Shown here piece by piece: positions 1 to 8,884 of a DNA stretch of 64,000 bases. The notes below the pieces were generated by a model. It did no database searches. It was given only the letters and a program-made list of their open reading frames with translations, and was not told the DNA's origin. Position numbers and translations under genes: made by a program. The stretch spans positions 806,001 through 870,000 of the forward strand of contig NZ_CP032549.1 in NCBI RefSeq assembly GCF_012221945.1, in the 5' to 3' direction. Positions within the stretch are counted from its first letter, which is position 1. The number at the start of each line of letters is the position of its first letter. Source of the DNA: Glutamicibacter mishrai (GTDB lineage: Bacteria; Actinomycetota; Actinomycetes; Actinomycetales; Micrococcaceae).

Positions 1-74
1 AGAACCTGCTGGAGCGCAGCAACCAGCCAGGTTGCGAGCCCGGCCCGGATTCCGAATTCGAAAACGTCAGCTAA
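1..74 (+). CDS. purF: Amidophosphoribosyltransferase, C-terminal end (partial)
   Basis: Only the last 23 codons are inside the window. The frame starts at base 3 and ends in TAA at 72-74. The visible tail is hydrophilic and carries no catalytic motif, so the call rests on context: in actinobacteria purF lies directly upstream of purM, in the same direction, and this tail ends 76 bases before the purM start. PurF transfers the amide of glutamine to PRPP, the first step of de novo purine synthesis. The identity is inferred from synteny; another upstream purine gene is possible. Confidence 0.55.
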   Translation, partial: NLLERSNQPGCEPGPDSEFENVS

Positions 75-150
75 TCCCCTTCTCCCCACTTACCTCGTTG
101 CAAGCGGCACCGGAGAACCGGTGCTCACGACAGAAAAGGAACCCTCTGCC

Positions 151-1290
151 ATGAGCGGCAATGATCAGCCAACTTCCATCACCTATGCCGGTGCCGGCGT
201 TGACGTCGAGGCCGGTGACCGCGCCGTTGAGTTGATGAAGGGTGCGATCAAGGCGACGCATACTTCGGGTGTCGTCGGAGGCGTGGGCGGTTTCGCCGGC
301 CTTTTTGATGTCTCCTTCCTGACCGGCTACAAGAAGCCTTACCTGGCGACCTCCACCGATGGCGTGGGCACCAAGGTGGCCATCGCCCAGAAGCTGGACA
401 TCCACGACACCATCGGCCAGGACCTGGTCGGCATGGTGGTTGACGACATCGTCGTAGTGGGCGCCAAGCCGCTGTTCATGACCGACTACATCGCCACCGG
501 CAAGGTTGTCCCCGAGCGCATCGCGGATATCGTTCGCGGCATTGCCGAGGGCTGCAAGCTCGCTGGCACCGCACTGGTAGGCGGCGAAACCGCTGAGCAC
601 CCAGGCCTGCTGGCCGAGGACGAATACGATGTTGCCGGCGCCGCTACCGGCGTCATCGAAGCCGATCAGCTGCTGGGCCCGGAGCGCGTGAAGGCTGGCG
701 ACGTCGTGATCGGCATGGCTTCCTCGGGAATCCACTCCAACGGCTACTCGCTGGTGCGCCGCGTGATCGCCCACGCCAAGTGGGAACTGGACCGCGAGGT
801 TGCCGAATTCGGCAAGACCCTGGGCGAGGAACTGCTGGTTCCTACCCGCATCTACACCAGCGCCTGCCTGGATCTGATCGGCGATTTGAACGACGGCGAG
901 AACTTCGGTGTGCATGGTTTCAGCCACGTCACCGGTGGCGGCCTGGCTGCCAACCTCGCTCGCGTGCTGCCACAGGGCCTGATGGCTCGCGTGGATCGCT
1001 CCACCTGGGCCTTGCCTGCAGTCTTCTCCACCATCGCGCAGCTGGGCAACGTCCCGCAGCCGGATCTGGAGCGCACCTTGAACCTGGGTGTTGGCATGGT
1101 GGCCATCGTGGACCAGTCCGTGGCAGACCGCGCCGTACAGCTGCTGAACAACGCTGGCATGGGCGCATGGGTCATGGGCCAGGTAGAGAACCTGGATCCA
1201 TCGGCCGCCGATGCCGGCTTGGACTTCGTCCAGGGCGCCAAGGGTGTTGACGGTGGCGCAGTGCTGCTGACCGGAGCCTACGCCAAGTAG
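151..1290 (+). CDS. purM: Phosphoribosylformylglycinamidine cyclo-ligase (AIR synthetase)
   Basis: PurM closes the imidazole ring of FGAM with ATP to give AIR, in cytosolic purine synthesis. The protein has 379 residues, normal for the family. Family motifs are visible: ITYAGAGVDVEAG near the N-terminus, the nucleotide-binding STDGVGTKV stretch, the GQDLVGMVVDDIVVVGA segment and GGETAEHPG. An upstream in-frame GTG at 121 would add ten residues. I prefer ATG 151 because an AAAAGGA ribosome site lies about ten bases before it and the protein then begins like other PurM proteins. It follows the presumed purF end, probably in one operon, and is closed by the hairpin at 1310-1346. Confidence 0.96.
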   Translation: MSGNDQPTSITYAGAGVDVEAGDRAVELMKGAIKATHTSGVVGGVGGFAGLFDVSFLTGYKKPYLATSTDGVGTKVAIAQKLDIHDTIGQDLVGMVVDDIVVVGAKPLFMTDYIATGKVVPERIADIVRGIAEGCKLAGTALVGGETAEHPGLLAEDEYDVAGAATGVIEADQLLGPERVKAGDVVIGMASSGIHSNGYSLVRRVIAHAKWELDREVAEFGKTLGEELLVPTRIYTSACLDLIGDLNDGENFGVHGFSHVTGGGLAANLARVLPQGLMARVDRSTWALPAVFSTIAQLGNVPQPDLERTLNLGVGMVAIVDQSVADRAVQLLNNAGMGAWVMGQVENLDPSAADAGLDFVQGAKGVDGGAVLLTGAYAK

Positions 1291-1309
1291 CAGTTCTTGC
1301 CTGTACGCA

Positions 1310-1350
1310 GCAATGCACCGCACTGGATTCCAGTGCGGTGCATTGCTTAT
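1310..1350. terminator. Bidirectional terminator between purM and sir2
   Basis: A perfect 17-base-pair inverted repeat has arms at 1310-1326 and 1330-1346 around a 3-base loop, followed by a short T-rich stretch. It lies between the convergent purM and sir2 genes and would stop transcription from both sides. It touches the sir2 stop codon. Confidence 0.85.
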
Positions 1351-2276
1351 TTAATCTCGTCCAGCTGGGATAGCGCGGTTTCCAGCGGAACCCGCCAGCG
1401 CCAGGTCGCTTTCTGCTCCCCGCGCACATGTCCATTGGTGATCAGCGCTACCGGCAGTTCCCTTTTCACGAAATTCAACAGCACCTTGTAGCCGCTCATC
1501 ACCGCCAGAGACGAGCCGAGGACCAGCAACGAGCTGGATTCGGCCTCCAGTGCGGTCATGAGCTCTTTGCGCTCGGCGGGGACGCTCTCGCCGAAGTACA
1601 CGACGTCGGGTTTCAACGCATAGGAATCGCAGTTCAGGCAGCGCACCATGACAAACTGGTCAATCAGGTATTGCGGGAGCTCCACGTCGCCGTCAGGGTT
1701 CACCGCGGAGGGGTCGATCTCCACGGCTTCGAGGTAGCCCTTGTTGGCTGCTTCAAGGCGGAGGTCGAAGTCCCGGCGGTCCTCGCTGAAGCCGCAGTTC
1801 AGGCAGCGGACCGTCGAGAGGTCACCATGCACCGGGATCACCCGTTGCGAACCGGCTTGCTGGTGCAGGCCATCCACGTTCTGCGTAATGATGCCGGTGA
1901 TTTTTCCTTCTTGCTCCCAGCGCGCCAACCGGTGGTGGATCTGGTTGGGCTCTGCCTTGTCCATATGGCGCCAGCCGACATAGCCTCGGGCCCAATAGCG
2001 TTGGCGGGCTTCGGGGCGGTAGCGGAATTCCTGGTAGGTCATCGGGCGATGTCGTTGCAGCGAGCCATTGGGTCCGCGGTAGTCAGGGATGCCGGAGTCC
2101 GTGGAGACGCCCGCACCGGTGACCACCAGGACGTTGCCTGCGTCGAGCATTTGCTGGACACCGGCACGTGCTTCGTCTTCGGGTGACGCGGGGGCCTGTT
2201 CCTCTACTATGCGCTGCATCGAGCGGATCGCTGAGTGATGGGCCATCTGGATGGCTAGCTCTTCTTTGGTACTCAC
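1347..2276 (-). CDS. Sir2-family NAD-dependent protein deacylase
   Basis: Sirtuins remove acyl groups from protein lysines using NAD+, releasing nicotinamide. The 309-residue product shows the NAD site GAGVSTDSGIPDYRG near residues 54-68, the TQNVDGLHQQAGS motif, the catalytic-histidine segment VHGDLS, and two CxxC pairs (CLNC and CLNC) that should bind structural zinc. FGESVP follows the second pair. An ATG at 2315 would extend the protein by 13 residues. I chose GTG 2276 because GAGGTGG lies just upstream and the peptide then starts MSTKEELA. The gene is monocistronic or follows the DUF3073 gene after a strong hairpin. Substrates cannot be told from sequence. Confidence 0.93.
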   Translation of the reverse strand: MSTKEELAIQMAHHSAIRSMQRIVEEQAPASPEDEARAGVQQMLDAGNVLVVTGAGVSTDSGIPDYRGPNGSLQRHRPMTYQEFRYRPEARQRYWARGYVGWRHMDKAEPNQIHHRLARWEQEGKITGIITQNVDGLHQQAGSQRVIPVHGDLSTVRCLNCGFSEDRRDFDLRLEAANKGYLEAVEIDPSAVNPDGDVELPQYLIDQFVMVRCLNCDSYALKPDVVYFGESVPAERKELMTALEAESSSLLVLGSSLAVMSGYKVLLNFVKRELPVALITNGHVRGEQKATWRWRVPLETALSQLDEIK

Positions 2277-2300
2277 GTTCCACCTCATGCTTGTTGGACA

Positions 2301-2355
2301 CGACAAAGGCCGCAACGACTTAAAGCTAATTTAGCTTAGTCGCTGCGGCATGTCG
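2301..2355. terminator. Stem-loop between DUF3073 gene and sir2
   Basis: Arms 2309-2320 and 2338-2349 pair with one mismatch, and outer arms CGACA (2301-2305) and TGTCG (2351-2355) extend the stem. It lies downstream of the minus-strand DUF3073 gene and just upstream of sir2. It probably terminates DUF3073 transcripts, but a role in the sir2 leader is possible. Confidence 0.6.
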
Positions 2356-2437
2356 CAAAATGTACTGAAGAGCTGTACCACTGCGTGCTCAAGGCGTGGC
2401 ACTCCGAGCCAAGAACTCCCGGTCTCAGAAAAGGATC

Positions 2438-2656
2438 TTAATCCTCGTCGTCGTCTCGCGAGTACTTCTTAGTCAGCTCGTCGTAATCCGAATATTCTTC
2501 GTCATACGATGAATCATTACGCTCGGTATTCTGAGCATGATGATCGGACCGAACGCCCAACTCGCGTTCAAGTGCCGAAAGGTCAGTGGACGGCGAGTAG
2601 TACTTGATATCTCGCGCCTGACGCTGTGCTTTAGCCTTTTGACGGCCGCGCCCCAT
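2438..2656 (-). CDS. DUF3073 family small protein
   Basis: This is a 72-residue, highly charged protein beginning MGRGRQKAKAQRQARDIKYYSP and ending in an acidic tail rich in Asp, Glu and Tyr. The basic head and acidic tail match the actinobacterial DUF3073 family, whose function is unknown to me. An in-frame ATG at 2698 would add 14 residues. I chose ATG 2656 because a strong AGGGGGT ribosome site sits seven bases upstream and the family starts with MGRGRAKAK-like sequence. The purM neighbourhood is a usual location for this family in actinobacteria. Confidence 0.9.
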   Translation of the reverse strand: MGRGRQKAKAQRQARDIKYYSPSTDLSALERELGVRSDHHAQNTERNDSSYDEEYSDYDELTKKYSRDDDED

Positions 2657-2698
2657 GGCGTGACCCCCTCTTTTCAGTAGAGTCGGGAGGTGGTCCAT

Positions 2699-2878
2699 CT
2701 AATTAGATGAAGGCCCCCGAATATGTGATCAGTTCTTTCGTAATTAAAGGTTAACATGATTCACCGGCGAGCGCTGAACGCAACACCCGTCGATACCGCT
2801 AGACTGTCAATTAGTCCAACGACTATGTATTGAGCTGGCCAATAACTGTTTGCCCCCAACTACGAAGGAGCTCAGCAG
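2699..2878. other. Intergenic region between divergent DUF3073 and septum-formation-like genes
   Basis: This 180-base, AT-richer spacer must hold two divergent promoters. A TAGACT hexamer near 2802 could be a -10 box for the plus-strand gene, but I cannot find a convincing -35 partner. The ribosome site AAGGAG lies at 2865-2870. Confidence 0.4.
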
Positions 2879-3547
2879 GTGGTGGAAGAGAATCTGCCCG
2901 AGCCGCAGGCGGCTTTACCGCCATTGCAGCCCGAACCGGAAAAGCCCAAGCGGCAAGGTGGCCAATGGGCCATATTGATCATTGCTGTTTTGGCGCTGGC
3001 CGCTGCCGTGGTCTTCTTGGTGTTGCGCATCATAGATCCCCCCGCTTCGCCCGTTGCGAACAATGTGGAACGCAATGAAAACCCTGGCCTTGATGGCATC
3101 ATCGCCACGGAAATGCCCCCTGCCCAATTGCAGCTCGGTGATTGCCTGCGCGGTTTCGAGTCACCCTTGGATCCGCAAACCGTGGTCACCTGCGATTCGG
3201 CGCATAACGCCCAGATGATCGGGTCCTTCGAAGTCGCAGGCACCGATTACCCGGGAGCTGGCGAATTGCTGACCCAGTCCGAGGACCTTTGCAAGTCGGT
3301 GTCGCTCGATCCGAGCGCAGGGCTGGACTCCACCTGGACCTATCACTTCTCCCGTCCTTCGGAGAGCACTTGGGACCAGGGCGACCGCGCGGTGTCCTGC
3401 TTCTTGAGTTTGAAGGAAGGCAACGTTCGCTCCTCGCTGTTGCCACCTGAAGGCACCGATGATGCCGCTGACGGCGATTCGGCAAAGCCTGAGGACCAGC
3501 GCGACGAGGAATCGAGCTCCAAGGCCGAAGAGACCACTGAAAGCTGA
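2879..3547 (+). CDS. Membrane-anchored septum-formation-domain protein
   Basis: The 222-residue protein has a short Pro/Glu-rich cytoplasmic head, a single transmembrane helix (about residues 30-50, AILIIAVLALAAAVVFLVL) and an outside domain. The outside part contains LQLGDCL followed by VVTCDSAHNAQMIGSFEV. This two-cysteine pattern is typical of the actinobacterial septum-formation domain family (PF13845-like). The C-terminus is acidic and probably disordered. The start is GTG 2879, with AAGGAG nine bases upstream; GTG 2882 is an alternative. The function in division or envelope is only suggested by the family name. Confidence 0.75.
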   Translation: MVEENLPEPQAALPPLQPEPEKPKRQGGQWAILIIAVLALAAAVVFLVLRIIDPPASPVANNVERNENPGLDGIIATEMPPAQLQLGDCLRGFESPLDPQTVVTCDSAHNAQMIGSFEVAGTDYPGAGELLTQSEDLCKSVSLDPSAGLDSTWTYHFSRPSESTWDQGDRAVSCFLSLKEGNVRSSLLPPEGTDDAADGDSAKPEDQRDEESSSKAEETTES

Positions 3548-3563
3548 TAAGTTCCAGAGACTA

Positions 3564-3609
3564 CGAGAGAAGGGCATGAACAGGATTTCCTGTTCATGCC
3601 CTTCTCTCG
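3564..3609. terminator. Bidirectional terminator
   Basis: A perfect 21-base-pair inverted repeat (arms 3564-3584 and 3589-3609, loop of four) separates the septum-formation-like gene from the convergent clpB stop at 3617. Confidence 0.85.
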
Positions 3610-3616
3610 TCTTGAA

Positions 3617-6211
3617 CTAGCTCTTCTTCTGGACCTTCAACTGGTCGCCCAGCTCGTCGAGCGTCACCTGAACGGTGTCCCCGTCTTGCACAGTGCCAGC
3701 AAGGATTTCCTTGGCCAGCCGGTCACCGATCTCGCGCTGGACCAGACGGCGCAGCGGCCGGGCACCATAGGCAGGATCGTAGCCGGTCAGGGCCAGCCAT
3801 TCGCTGGCCGCCTGATCCACGTCCAAGCTCAGCCGGCGTTCTGCCAGGCGTTCGGAAAGCAGATCGATCTGGAGCTTCACGATATTGCCCAGCTCTTCAA
3901 TGCTCAGCGGATCGAAGAGGATCACCTCGTCGAGACGGTTCAGGAACTCCGGCTTGAACGAAGCGTTGACGACGTTCATCACCGCGCTCTTCTTGGCCTC
4001 GTCTTCCAAGGACGGATCCACGAGGAACTGCGACCCCAGGTTGGAGGTGAGGATCAGGATGGTGTTCCTGAAGTCCACGGTGCGTCCCTGGCCATCGGTG
4101 AGGCGGCCATCGTCGAGGACCTGCAGCAGGATGTCGAAGACCTCTGGATGAGCTTTCTCCACCTCGTCGAGCAGGATCACCGAGTAGGGGCGGCGGCGCA
4201 CCGCCTCGGTGAGCTGTCCGCCTTCTTCGTAGCCTACGTAGCCTGGAGGGGCACCGACCAGTCGGGAGACCGCGTGCTTCTCGGAGTACTCCGACATGTC
4301 GATGCGGACCATGGCGCGCGGGTCATCAAAGAGGAAGTCCGCCAGGGACTTCGCCAGCTCGGTCTTGCCCACGCCTGTTGGTCCTAGAAACAGGAAGGAA
4401 CCGGTAGGGCGGTTCGGATCCGCGATGCCTGCCCGGGTACGGCGCACGGCGTCAGATACGGCAGCGACGGCTTGCTTCTGCCCCATCAGTCGTTGGCCGA
4501 TGATCTCTTCCATGTCCAGCAGCTTCTGGCTCTCGCCTTGCAGCATGCGGCCAGCAGGGATTCCGGTCCATGCCGAAATCACCTCGGCGATGTCGTCCGC
4601 GGTCACTTCCTCGGCCACCATGCTCGGCTGCGCAGAGCGGTCTGCTTCAGCCTGGGCCGCGGCATCAAGTTCTTTCTGCAATGCCGGGATCTCGCCATAG
4701 AGCAAGCGGGATGCCTTCTCCAGGTCTCCTTCACGCTGGGCCTTGTCTGCCTGGCCGCGCAATTCATCGAGTTTGACCTTCAAGTCGCCAACGCGGTTCA
4801 ATCCTGCCTTTTCGGATTCCCATTGCGAGTTCATCGCATCGAGCTTTTCCTTCTTGTCGGCCATATCCTTGCGCAAGGCTTCCAGGCGTTCCACCGAGGC
4901 TGGATCCGTCTCATCAGACAGGGCCAGTTCTTCCATGGTCAGCCGGTCCACTTCGCGGCGCAGCTCATCGATCTCCTCCGGGGCGGAATCGATCTCCATG
5001 CGCAGTCGGCTTGCCGCCTCGTCAACCAGGTCAATGGCCTTGTCCGGCAGCTGCCGTCCGGAAATGTAGCGGTTGGACAGTGATGCGGCTGCAACCAGCG
5101 CGGAGTCGGCGATGGACACCTTGTGGTGGGCTTCGTAGCGTTCCTTGAGCCCGCGAAGGATGGCGATGGTGTCATCCACGCTAGGCTCCCCGACATACAC
5201 CTGGGCGAAGCGGCGTTCGAGCGCCGGGTCCTTCTCGATGTTCTCCCGGTACTCGTCCAAGGTGGTGGCGCCGATCAGGCGAAGCTCGCCTCGGGCCAGC
5301 ATGGGCTTGAGCATATTGCCGGCATCCATGGCGCCTTCCGAAGCACCAGCGCCAACCACGGTGTGGATCTCATCGATGAAGGTCACGATCTGGCCATCGG
5401 AGGACTTGATCTCTTCCAGCACTGCCTTGAGCCGTTCCTCGAATTCGCCGCGGTATTTCGCGCCGGCAACCATGGCTCCCAGATCCAGGGAGATCAGCGT
5501 CTTGCCACGCAATGACTCCGGCACGTCGCCAGCGATCATGCGCTGGGCCAGTCCCTCGACTACCGCGGTCTTGCCAACACCGGGTTCGCCAATGAGCACG
5601 GGGTTGTTCTTCGTGCGGCGAGAGAGCACCTGGACCACACGACGGATTTCGCGGTCGCGTCCGATGACCGGGTCCAGTTTGCCCGAGCGTGCCAGGGCGG
5701 TCATGTCAGTGCCGAACTTTTCCAGAGATTGGAAAGTTGCCTCAGGGTTCGGGTTATCGACCTTGCGGTCGCCGCGGATGGTAGGCAGAGTCCCTACCAG
5801 AAGTTCGCGGGTGGCTCCGAACTCGCGCATGGCTTCGCCGGCCTTGGTCTGGTCAGCAGCGAGGGCAATGAGCAGATGCTCGGTGGATACGTAGGTGTCG
5901 CCCATGTCAGTGGCGGTTTCCTGAGCGTTGCTGACCACCTGCAGAAGCTGGCGCGAGAACTGCGCTTGGGCTACGGAGCTGCCCGAGCTTGAGGGCAACG
6001 CGTTGATTGCTGCGCTGGCCTTGACTGAGAGCGAGTCAACATCAAGCCCCGCCGTTTTCAGCAAGGCAACAGCGACCGAGTCGCGCTGATCCAGCAGTGC
6101 CTTCAACAGGTGCGCAGGTTCAATCTGCGGGTTGCCTGCCGTTGAGGCGTTCATGCCGGAAGCTGAGAGAGCCTCTTGGCTCTTGGTGGTGAGTTTGGTG
6201 TCCACGCGCAT
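3617..6211 (-). CDS. clpB: ATP-dependent chaperone ClpB
   Basis: ClpB is a hexameric AAA+ disaggregase that works with DnaK/DnaJ/GrpE to rescue aggregated proteins. The 864-residue length is typical. In order: an N-terminal Clp domain (about 1-145), AAA-1 with Walker A GEPGVGKT and Walker [15 protein letters not shown], the coiled-coil M domain (about 400-530, rich in Glu, Lys and Leu), AAA-2 with [12 protein letters not shown] and [14 protein letters not shown], and the C-terminal D2-small domain. There is no ClpP-docking IGF loop, as expected for ClpB. A HAIR operator 29 bases upstream indicates repression by HspR, encoded at 10952-11380. Confidence 0.97.
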   Translation of the reverse strand: MRVDTKLTTKSQEALSASGMNASTAGNPQIEPAHLLKALLDQRDSVAVALLKTAGLDVDSLSVKASAAINALPSSSGSSVAQAQFSRQLLQVVSNAQETATDMGDTYVSTEHLLIALAADQTKAGEAMREFGATRELLVGTLPTIRGDRKVDNPNPEATFQSLEKFGTDMTALARSGKLDPVIGRDREIRRVVQVLSRRTKNNPVLIGEPGVGKTAVVEGLAQRMIAGDVPESLRGKTLISLDLGAMVAGAKYRGEFEERLKAVLEEIKSSDGQIVTFIDEIHTVVGAGASEGAMDAGNMLKPMLARGELRLIGATTLDEYRENIEKDPALERRFAQVYVGEPSVDDTIAILRGLKERYEAHHKVSIADSALVAAASLSNRYISGRQLPDKAIDLVDEAASRLRMEIDSAPEEIDELRREVDRLTMEELALSDETDPASVERLEALRKDMADKKEKLDAMNSQWESEKAGLNRVGDLKVKLDELRGQADKAQREGDLEKASRLLYGEIPALQKELDAAAQAEADRSAQPSMVAEEVTADDIAEVISAWTGIPAGRMLQGESQKLLDMEEIIGQRLMGQKQAVAAVSDAVRRTRAGIADPNRPTGSFLFLGPTGVGKTELAKSLADFLFDDPRAMVRIDMSEYSEKHAVSRLVGAPPGYVGYEEGGQLTEAVRRRPYSVILLDEVEKAHPEVFDILLQVLDDGRLTDGQGRTVDFRNTILILTSNLGSQFLVDPSLEDEAKKSAVMNVVNASFKPEFLNRLDEVILFDPLSIEELGNIVKLQIDLLSERLAERRLSLDVDQAASEWLALTGYDPAYGARPLRRLVQREIGDRLAKEILAGTVQDGDTVQVTLDELGDQLKVQKKS

Positions 6212-6239
6212 CCTTTCCCTTGTTGGGTGAACCCATAAA

Positions 6240-6260
6240 CTTGAGTGTACTTAACTCAAC
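6240..6260. promoter_or_regulatory. HAIR operator (HspR site) upstream of clpB
   Basis: CTTGAGT at 6240-6246 and ACTCAAC at 6254-6260 are separated by seven bases. This matches the HAIR consensus CTTGAGT-N7-ACTCAAG at 13 of 14 positions. It lies 29 bases before the clpB start, where HspR binding would block transcription in unstressed cells. Confidence 0.9.
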
Positions 6261-6375
6261 TCTACTCGCAGTCATCTTATTCCGCCTAGAGCCAGATTTC
6301 TGGTGATTAATTTGCTCCTTTGCCCAAGACGCAAATACTCCGCATGACACGCTGTTCACCGCGTTAGGATGAGGC

Positions 6376-6882
6376 ATGCCGAATCCAGATTCACAGGACA
6401 TCTATCAGCTCGATTACGACAGCATGGCCAAGGTGTTCATCGACCAGCACCGCCAAATGCTCATGACGTGTCTCGACGGCCTGACCGAAGAGGAAGCACG
6501 GGCAAATCTGGTTGAATCCAAGACCACGCTGCTCGGGTTGGTCAAGCACGCGACTTTCGTGGAACGGGTCTGGTTTGGCGAAGCGGCCACGGGCAAAAGC
6601 CGCTCAGAATTGGGAATCGTAGCAAACCCGGACAGATCGTTTGTCCTGAAGGCCTTGGACACCATCGAATCCGTGCAGCGCGACTATGCGCAGGCCCTCG
6701 AAGAATCCCGCCAGGCACTGGACGGCAAGACAGGAGACGACGTCTTCCCGGGAAACCGCCGCGGACCGCTGCCTGTCCGTTGGGTGACATTGCATATGCT
6801 GCGTGAATTGGCCCAGCACTGCGGACACGCGGATATCCTGCGGGAGCAGATCTTGACCGCGCGAAAGCAGCAACCCGCTTAG
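6376..6882 (+). CDS. DinB-family (DUF664) protein, probably mycothiol- or bacillithiol-type transferase
   Basis: The 168-residue protein is a four-helix DinB-like fold of the DUF664 type. Visible features are LTEEEARANLVESKTTLLGLVKHATFVERVWF, where the central His probably binds metal, and VTLHMLRELAQHCGHADILRE near the C-terminus, with the HxxxH-like residues that complete a metal site. Such proteins in actinobacteria include mycothiol-dependent S-transferases and isomerases; the actual substrate is unknown. It is transcribed away from clpB. The gene for a GNAT protein starts 19 bases downstream, so the two are likely co-transcribed. Confidence 0.8.
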   Translation: MPNPDSQDIYQLDYDSMAKVFIDQHRQMLMTCLDGLTEEEARANLVESKTTLLGLVKHATFVERVWFGEAATGKSRSELGIVANPDRSFVLKALDTIESVQRDYAQALEESRQALDGKTGDDVFPGNRRGPLPVRWVTLHMLRELAQHCGHADILREQILTARKQQPA

Positions 6883-6901
6883 CCGAAGCTAGACTCGGAA
6901 T

Positions 6902-7369
6902 ATGTCACTGGCTCTCTTCCCCATTTCCACAAAGCAATTTCCAGCTTGGATGAAAAGGAGCGCAGCAGAATACCTGGCAGATCTCGTCGCCACAGGCGTG
7001 CCAGAACACAAGGCGCAAGCAGACGCGTCCGGCACGATGGAGCGCGCCTTCCCCGATGGCCTGCCCAGTCCGACAAATGCGGTCTTCATCTTGATGGACT
7101 CCGCACTAGGCAACGTTGGATATATCTGGATCGGTTGCGATTCCTCGGGAGATCCTGATTCCTGGTGGGTATGGGACATCGTCGTCGAAGCAGAGCACCG
7201 CGGCAAAGGCTTCGGCCGCCAAGCCATGATCTTGGCTGAAGGTTATGCGCGAGCCCACGGCGGTCAAACACTGGGGCTGAATGTGTTCGGATTCAACAAC
7301 ACAGCCCGCAGAACCTACGAATCGCTGGGCTACGAAACTATCAGCATCAAGATGCGCAAGACGCTGTGA
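6902..7369 (+). CDS. GNAT-family N-acetyltransferase
   Basis: This 155-residue protein has a GNAT core. The acetyl-CoA-binding segment is VVEAEHRGKGFGRQAMILAEGYARAHGG (about residues 97-124), with the R/Q-x-x-G-x-G/A signature as RGKGFG. After it come GLNVFGFNNTARRTYESLGYE and the closing strand ETISIKMRK, typical of single-domain acetyltransferases. The substrate (small molecule, antibiotic or protein) cannot be assigned. It sits 19 bases after the DinB-like gene and is probably translated from the same mRNA. The ribosome site is weak. Confidence 0.85.
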   Translation: MSLALFPISTKQFPAWMKRSAAEYLADLVATGVPEHKAQADASGTMERAFPDGLPSPTNAVFILMDSALGNVGYIWIGCDSSGDPDSWWVWDIVVEAEHRGKGFGRQAMILAEGYARAHGGQTLGLNVFGFNNTARRTYESLGYETISIKMRKTL

Positions 7370-7486
7370 CTCTTTGAATTGCCTTCAACCCCTATTCAAG
7401 CGAACAGCAACGAAGTACATTACAGATCACAATGACATTTGAAGACAAGTTCTTTCTTTGAAACACCAGATCAAGTTAGGCTGGAA

Positions 7487-7592
7487 GTAAGTAAGGGAGT
7501 ATTCCTAAGCGCTTGACCCGTCAGTACGTAGATCTTCATAGGTCCACCGGGTTTTGCGGCCAGCCTTCGGGCAGGTGAAGAGACTTACTCGA
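7487..7592 (+). ncRNA. yybP-ykoY manganese riboswitch
   Basis: The leader of the TerC gene carries the conserved pieces of the yybP-ykoY aptamer in order. P1 is AGTAAG (7490-7495) with CTTACT (7584-7589). Conserved GGGAGTA follows the 5' strand of P1. The first loop CCGTCAGTACG lies at 7518-7528 and the partner loop CCACCGGG at 7544-7551. GAGACTTAC closes the 3' side. These elements form the Mn2+-binding cross-loop contact in characterised members. Downstream of the aptamer 38 bases remain before the start codon, with no obvious T-run hairpin, so control may be translational. Its target, a TerC-family protein, is the classic partner of this riboswitch. Confidence 0.85.
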
Positions 7593-7630
7593 CAGCGTGC
7601 TTACGCGCCTTACGAAAGTAGGAAACCCCT

Positions 7631-8815
7631 ATGGAAGTTTCTCCTTTAATCTGGGCCATCACAGTGGCCGTCATTCTCGCCCTGCTCGCCTTCGACTATT
7701 TTTTCCATATTCGCAAGGCCCATGTTCCTAGCCTTCGCGAGGCAGCAATCTGGTCGAGCATCTACGTTGGCATCGCACTGATTTTCGGCGTCATCGTCAT
7801 GATCTTCGGCGGTGTCGATATGGGCGCCGAGTACTTCGCCGGATACATCACCGAAAAGGCATTGTCGGTCGATAACCTCTTCGTGTTCCTGATCATCATT
7901 GCCAGCTTCCGGGTACCGCGTGAAGACCAACAGAAGGTCTTGCTCTTCGGCATCGTCTTCTCGCTGATCGCCCGTACCGCCTTCATCTTCGTCGGCGCGG
8001 CACTGATCAACCAGTTCGCCTGGGTCTTCTACCTCTTCGGCCTGATCTTGTTGCTGACCGCAGGCAACCTGCTGAAGAAGGATGACGAATCCGATGAAGC
8101 CAACAACTTCATCATCCGAATCGCCAAGAAGCTCTTCCACACCACCGACAACTACGACGGCGACAAGCTGTTCACCAAGATCGACGGCAAAAAGGTCCTG
8201 ACCCCCATGCTGCTGGTCATGGTGGCCATCGGCGGCACCGACATCCTCTTCGCCTTGGATTCGATCCCGGCGATCTTCGGCCTGACCCAGAACGTCTTCA
8301 TCGTCTTCACCGCGACCGCATTCTCGCTGATGGGCCTGCGCCAGCTGTACTTCCTGCTGGATGGATTGCTGGACCGCCTGATCTACCTGTCCTACGGCCT
8401 GGCCGCCATTTTGGCCTTCATTGGCGTGAAGCTGATCCTGCACGCATTGCACGAGAACAACCTACCGTTCGTCAACAATGGCGAGCATGTGGAAGTCATC
8501 GAAATCAGCACCGGCTTGTCGCTGAGCGTGATTATCGGCGCTCTGCTGGTTACCGTGTTGGCTTCCCTGTTCAGCAAGGCTGGCAAGGCGCAGACTGCCA
8601 TCGGCAACCTTCGCCGTCACGCCAACAGCTACAACGATCTGACCTACACCGCAGACGCCGGTGAGCGCGAACGCATCTACCGTGCTCTGCTCGCCGAGGA
8701 AGAGCTCGTGAAAACCATGGAGAAGAAGTACCGCGACAAGGCCAAGGACGTGGATAAGATCCGCGAAGAGGTCAAGGAAGCCCATCGCCAGCACGATGAG
8801 TACCTCAGGAGCTAG
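7631..8815 (+). CDS. TerC-family integral membrane protein, probable manganese exporter
   Basis: The 394-residue protein has about nine hydrophobic segments and the TerC signatures EKALSVDNLFVFLIIIASF and GGTDILFALDSIPAIFG, with membrane aspartates expected to bind metal. The last 90 residues form a charged, soluble helical tail (RRHANSYNDLTYTADAGERERIYRALLAEEEL onward) not needed in shorter TerC proteins. TerC/Alx/MntX-type proteins export Mn2+ and protect against metal excess. The yybP-ykoY riboswitch directly upstream strongly supports Mn2+ rather than tellurite as the relevant ion. Start ATG 7631, with TAGGAA nine bases upstream. A strong hairpin follows. Confidence 0.92.
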   Translation: MEVSPLIWAITVAVILALLAFDYFFHIRKAHVPSLREAAIWSSIYVGIALIFGVIVMIFGGVDMGAEYFAGYITEKALSVDNLFVFLIIIASFRVPREDQQKVLLFGIVFSLIARTAFIFVGAALINQFAWVFYLFGLILLLTAGNLLKKDDESDEANNFIIRIAKKLFHTTDNYDGDKLFTKIDGKKVLTPMLLVMVAIGGTDILFALDSIPAIFGLTQNVFIVFTATAFSLMGLRQLYFLLDGLLDRLIYLSYGLAAILAFIGVKLILHALHENNLPFVNNGEHVEVIEISTGLSLSVIIGALLVTVLASLFSKAGKAQTAIGNLRRHANSYNDLTYTADAGERERIYRALLAEEELVKTMEKKYRDKAKDVDKIREEVKEAHRQHDEYLRS

Positions 8816-8834
8816 CTTCCTGTTCGCCTCATGA

Positions 8835-8870
8835 CAACGGCCGCCATCCCAGTCGGGATGGCGGCCGTTG
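8835..8870. terminator. Bidirectional terminator after TerC gene
   Basis: A perfect 16-base-pair stem (arms 8835-8850 and 8855-8870) with a four-base loop separates the TerC gene from the convergent YccF gene. There is no long T-run. Confidence 0.8.
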
Positions 8871-8884
8871 CACGTTCGCGCTGG

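Noticed and set aside
67-1323. Minus-strand frame of 418 codons over purM
   Set aside because: Antisense shadow of purM; no recognisable domain.
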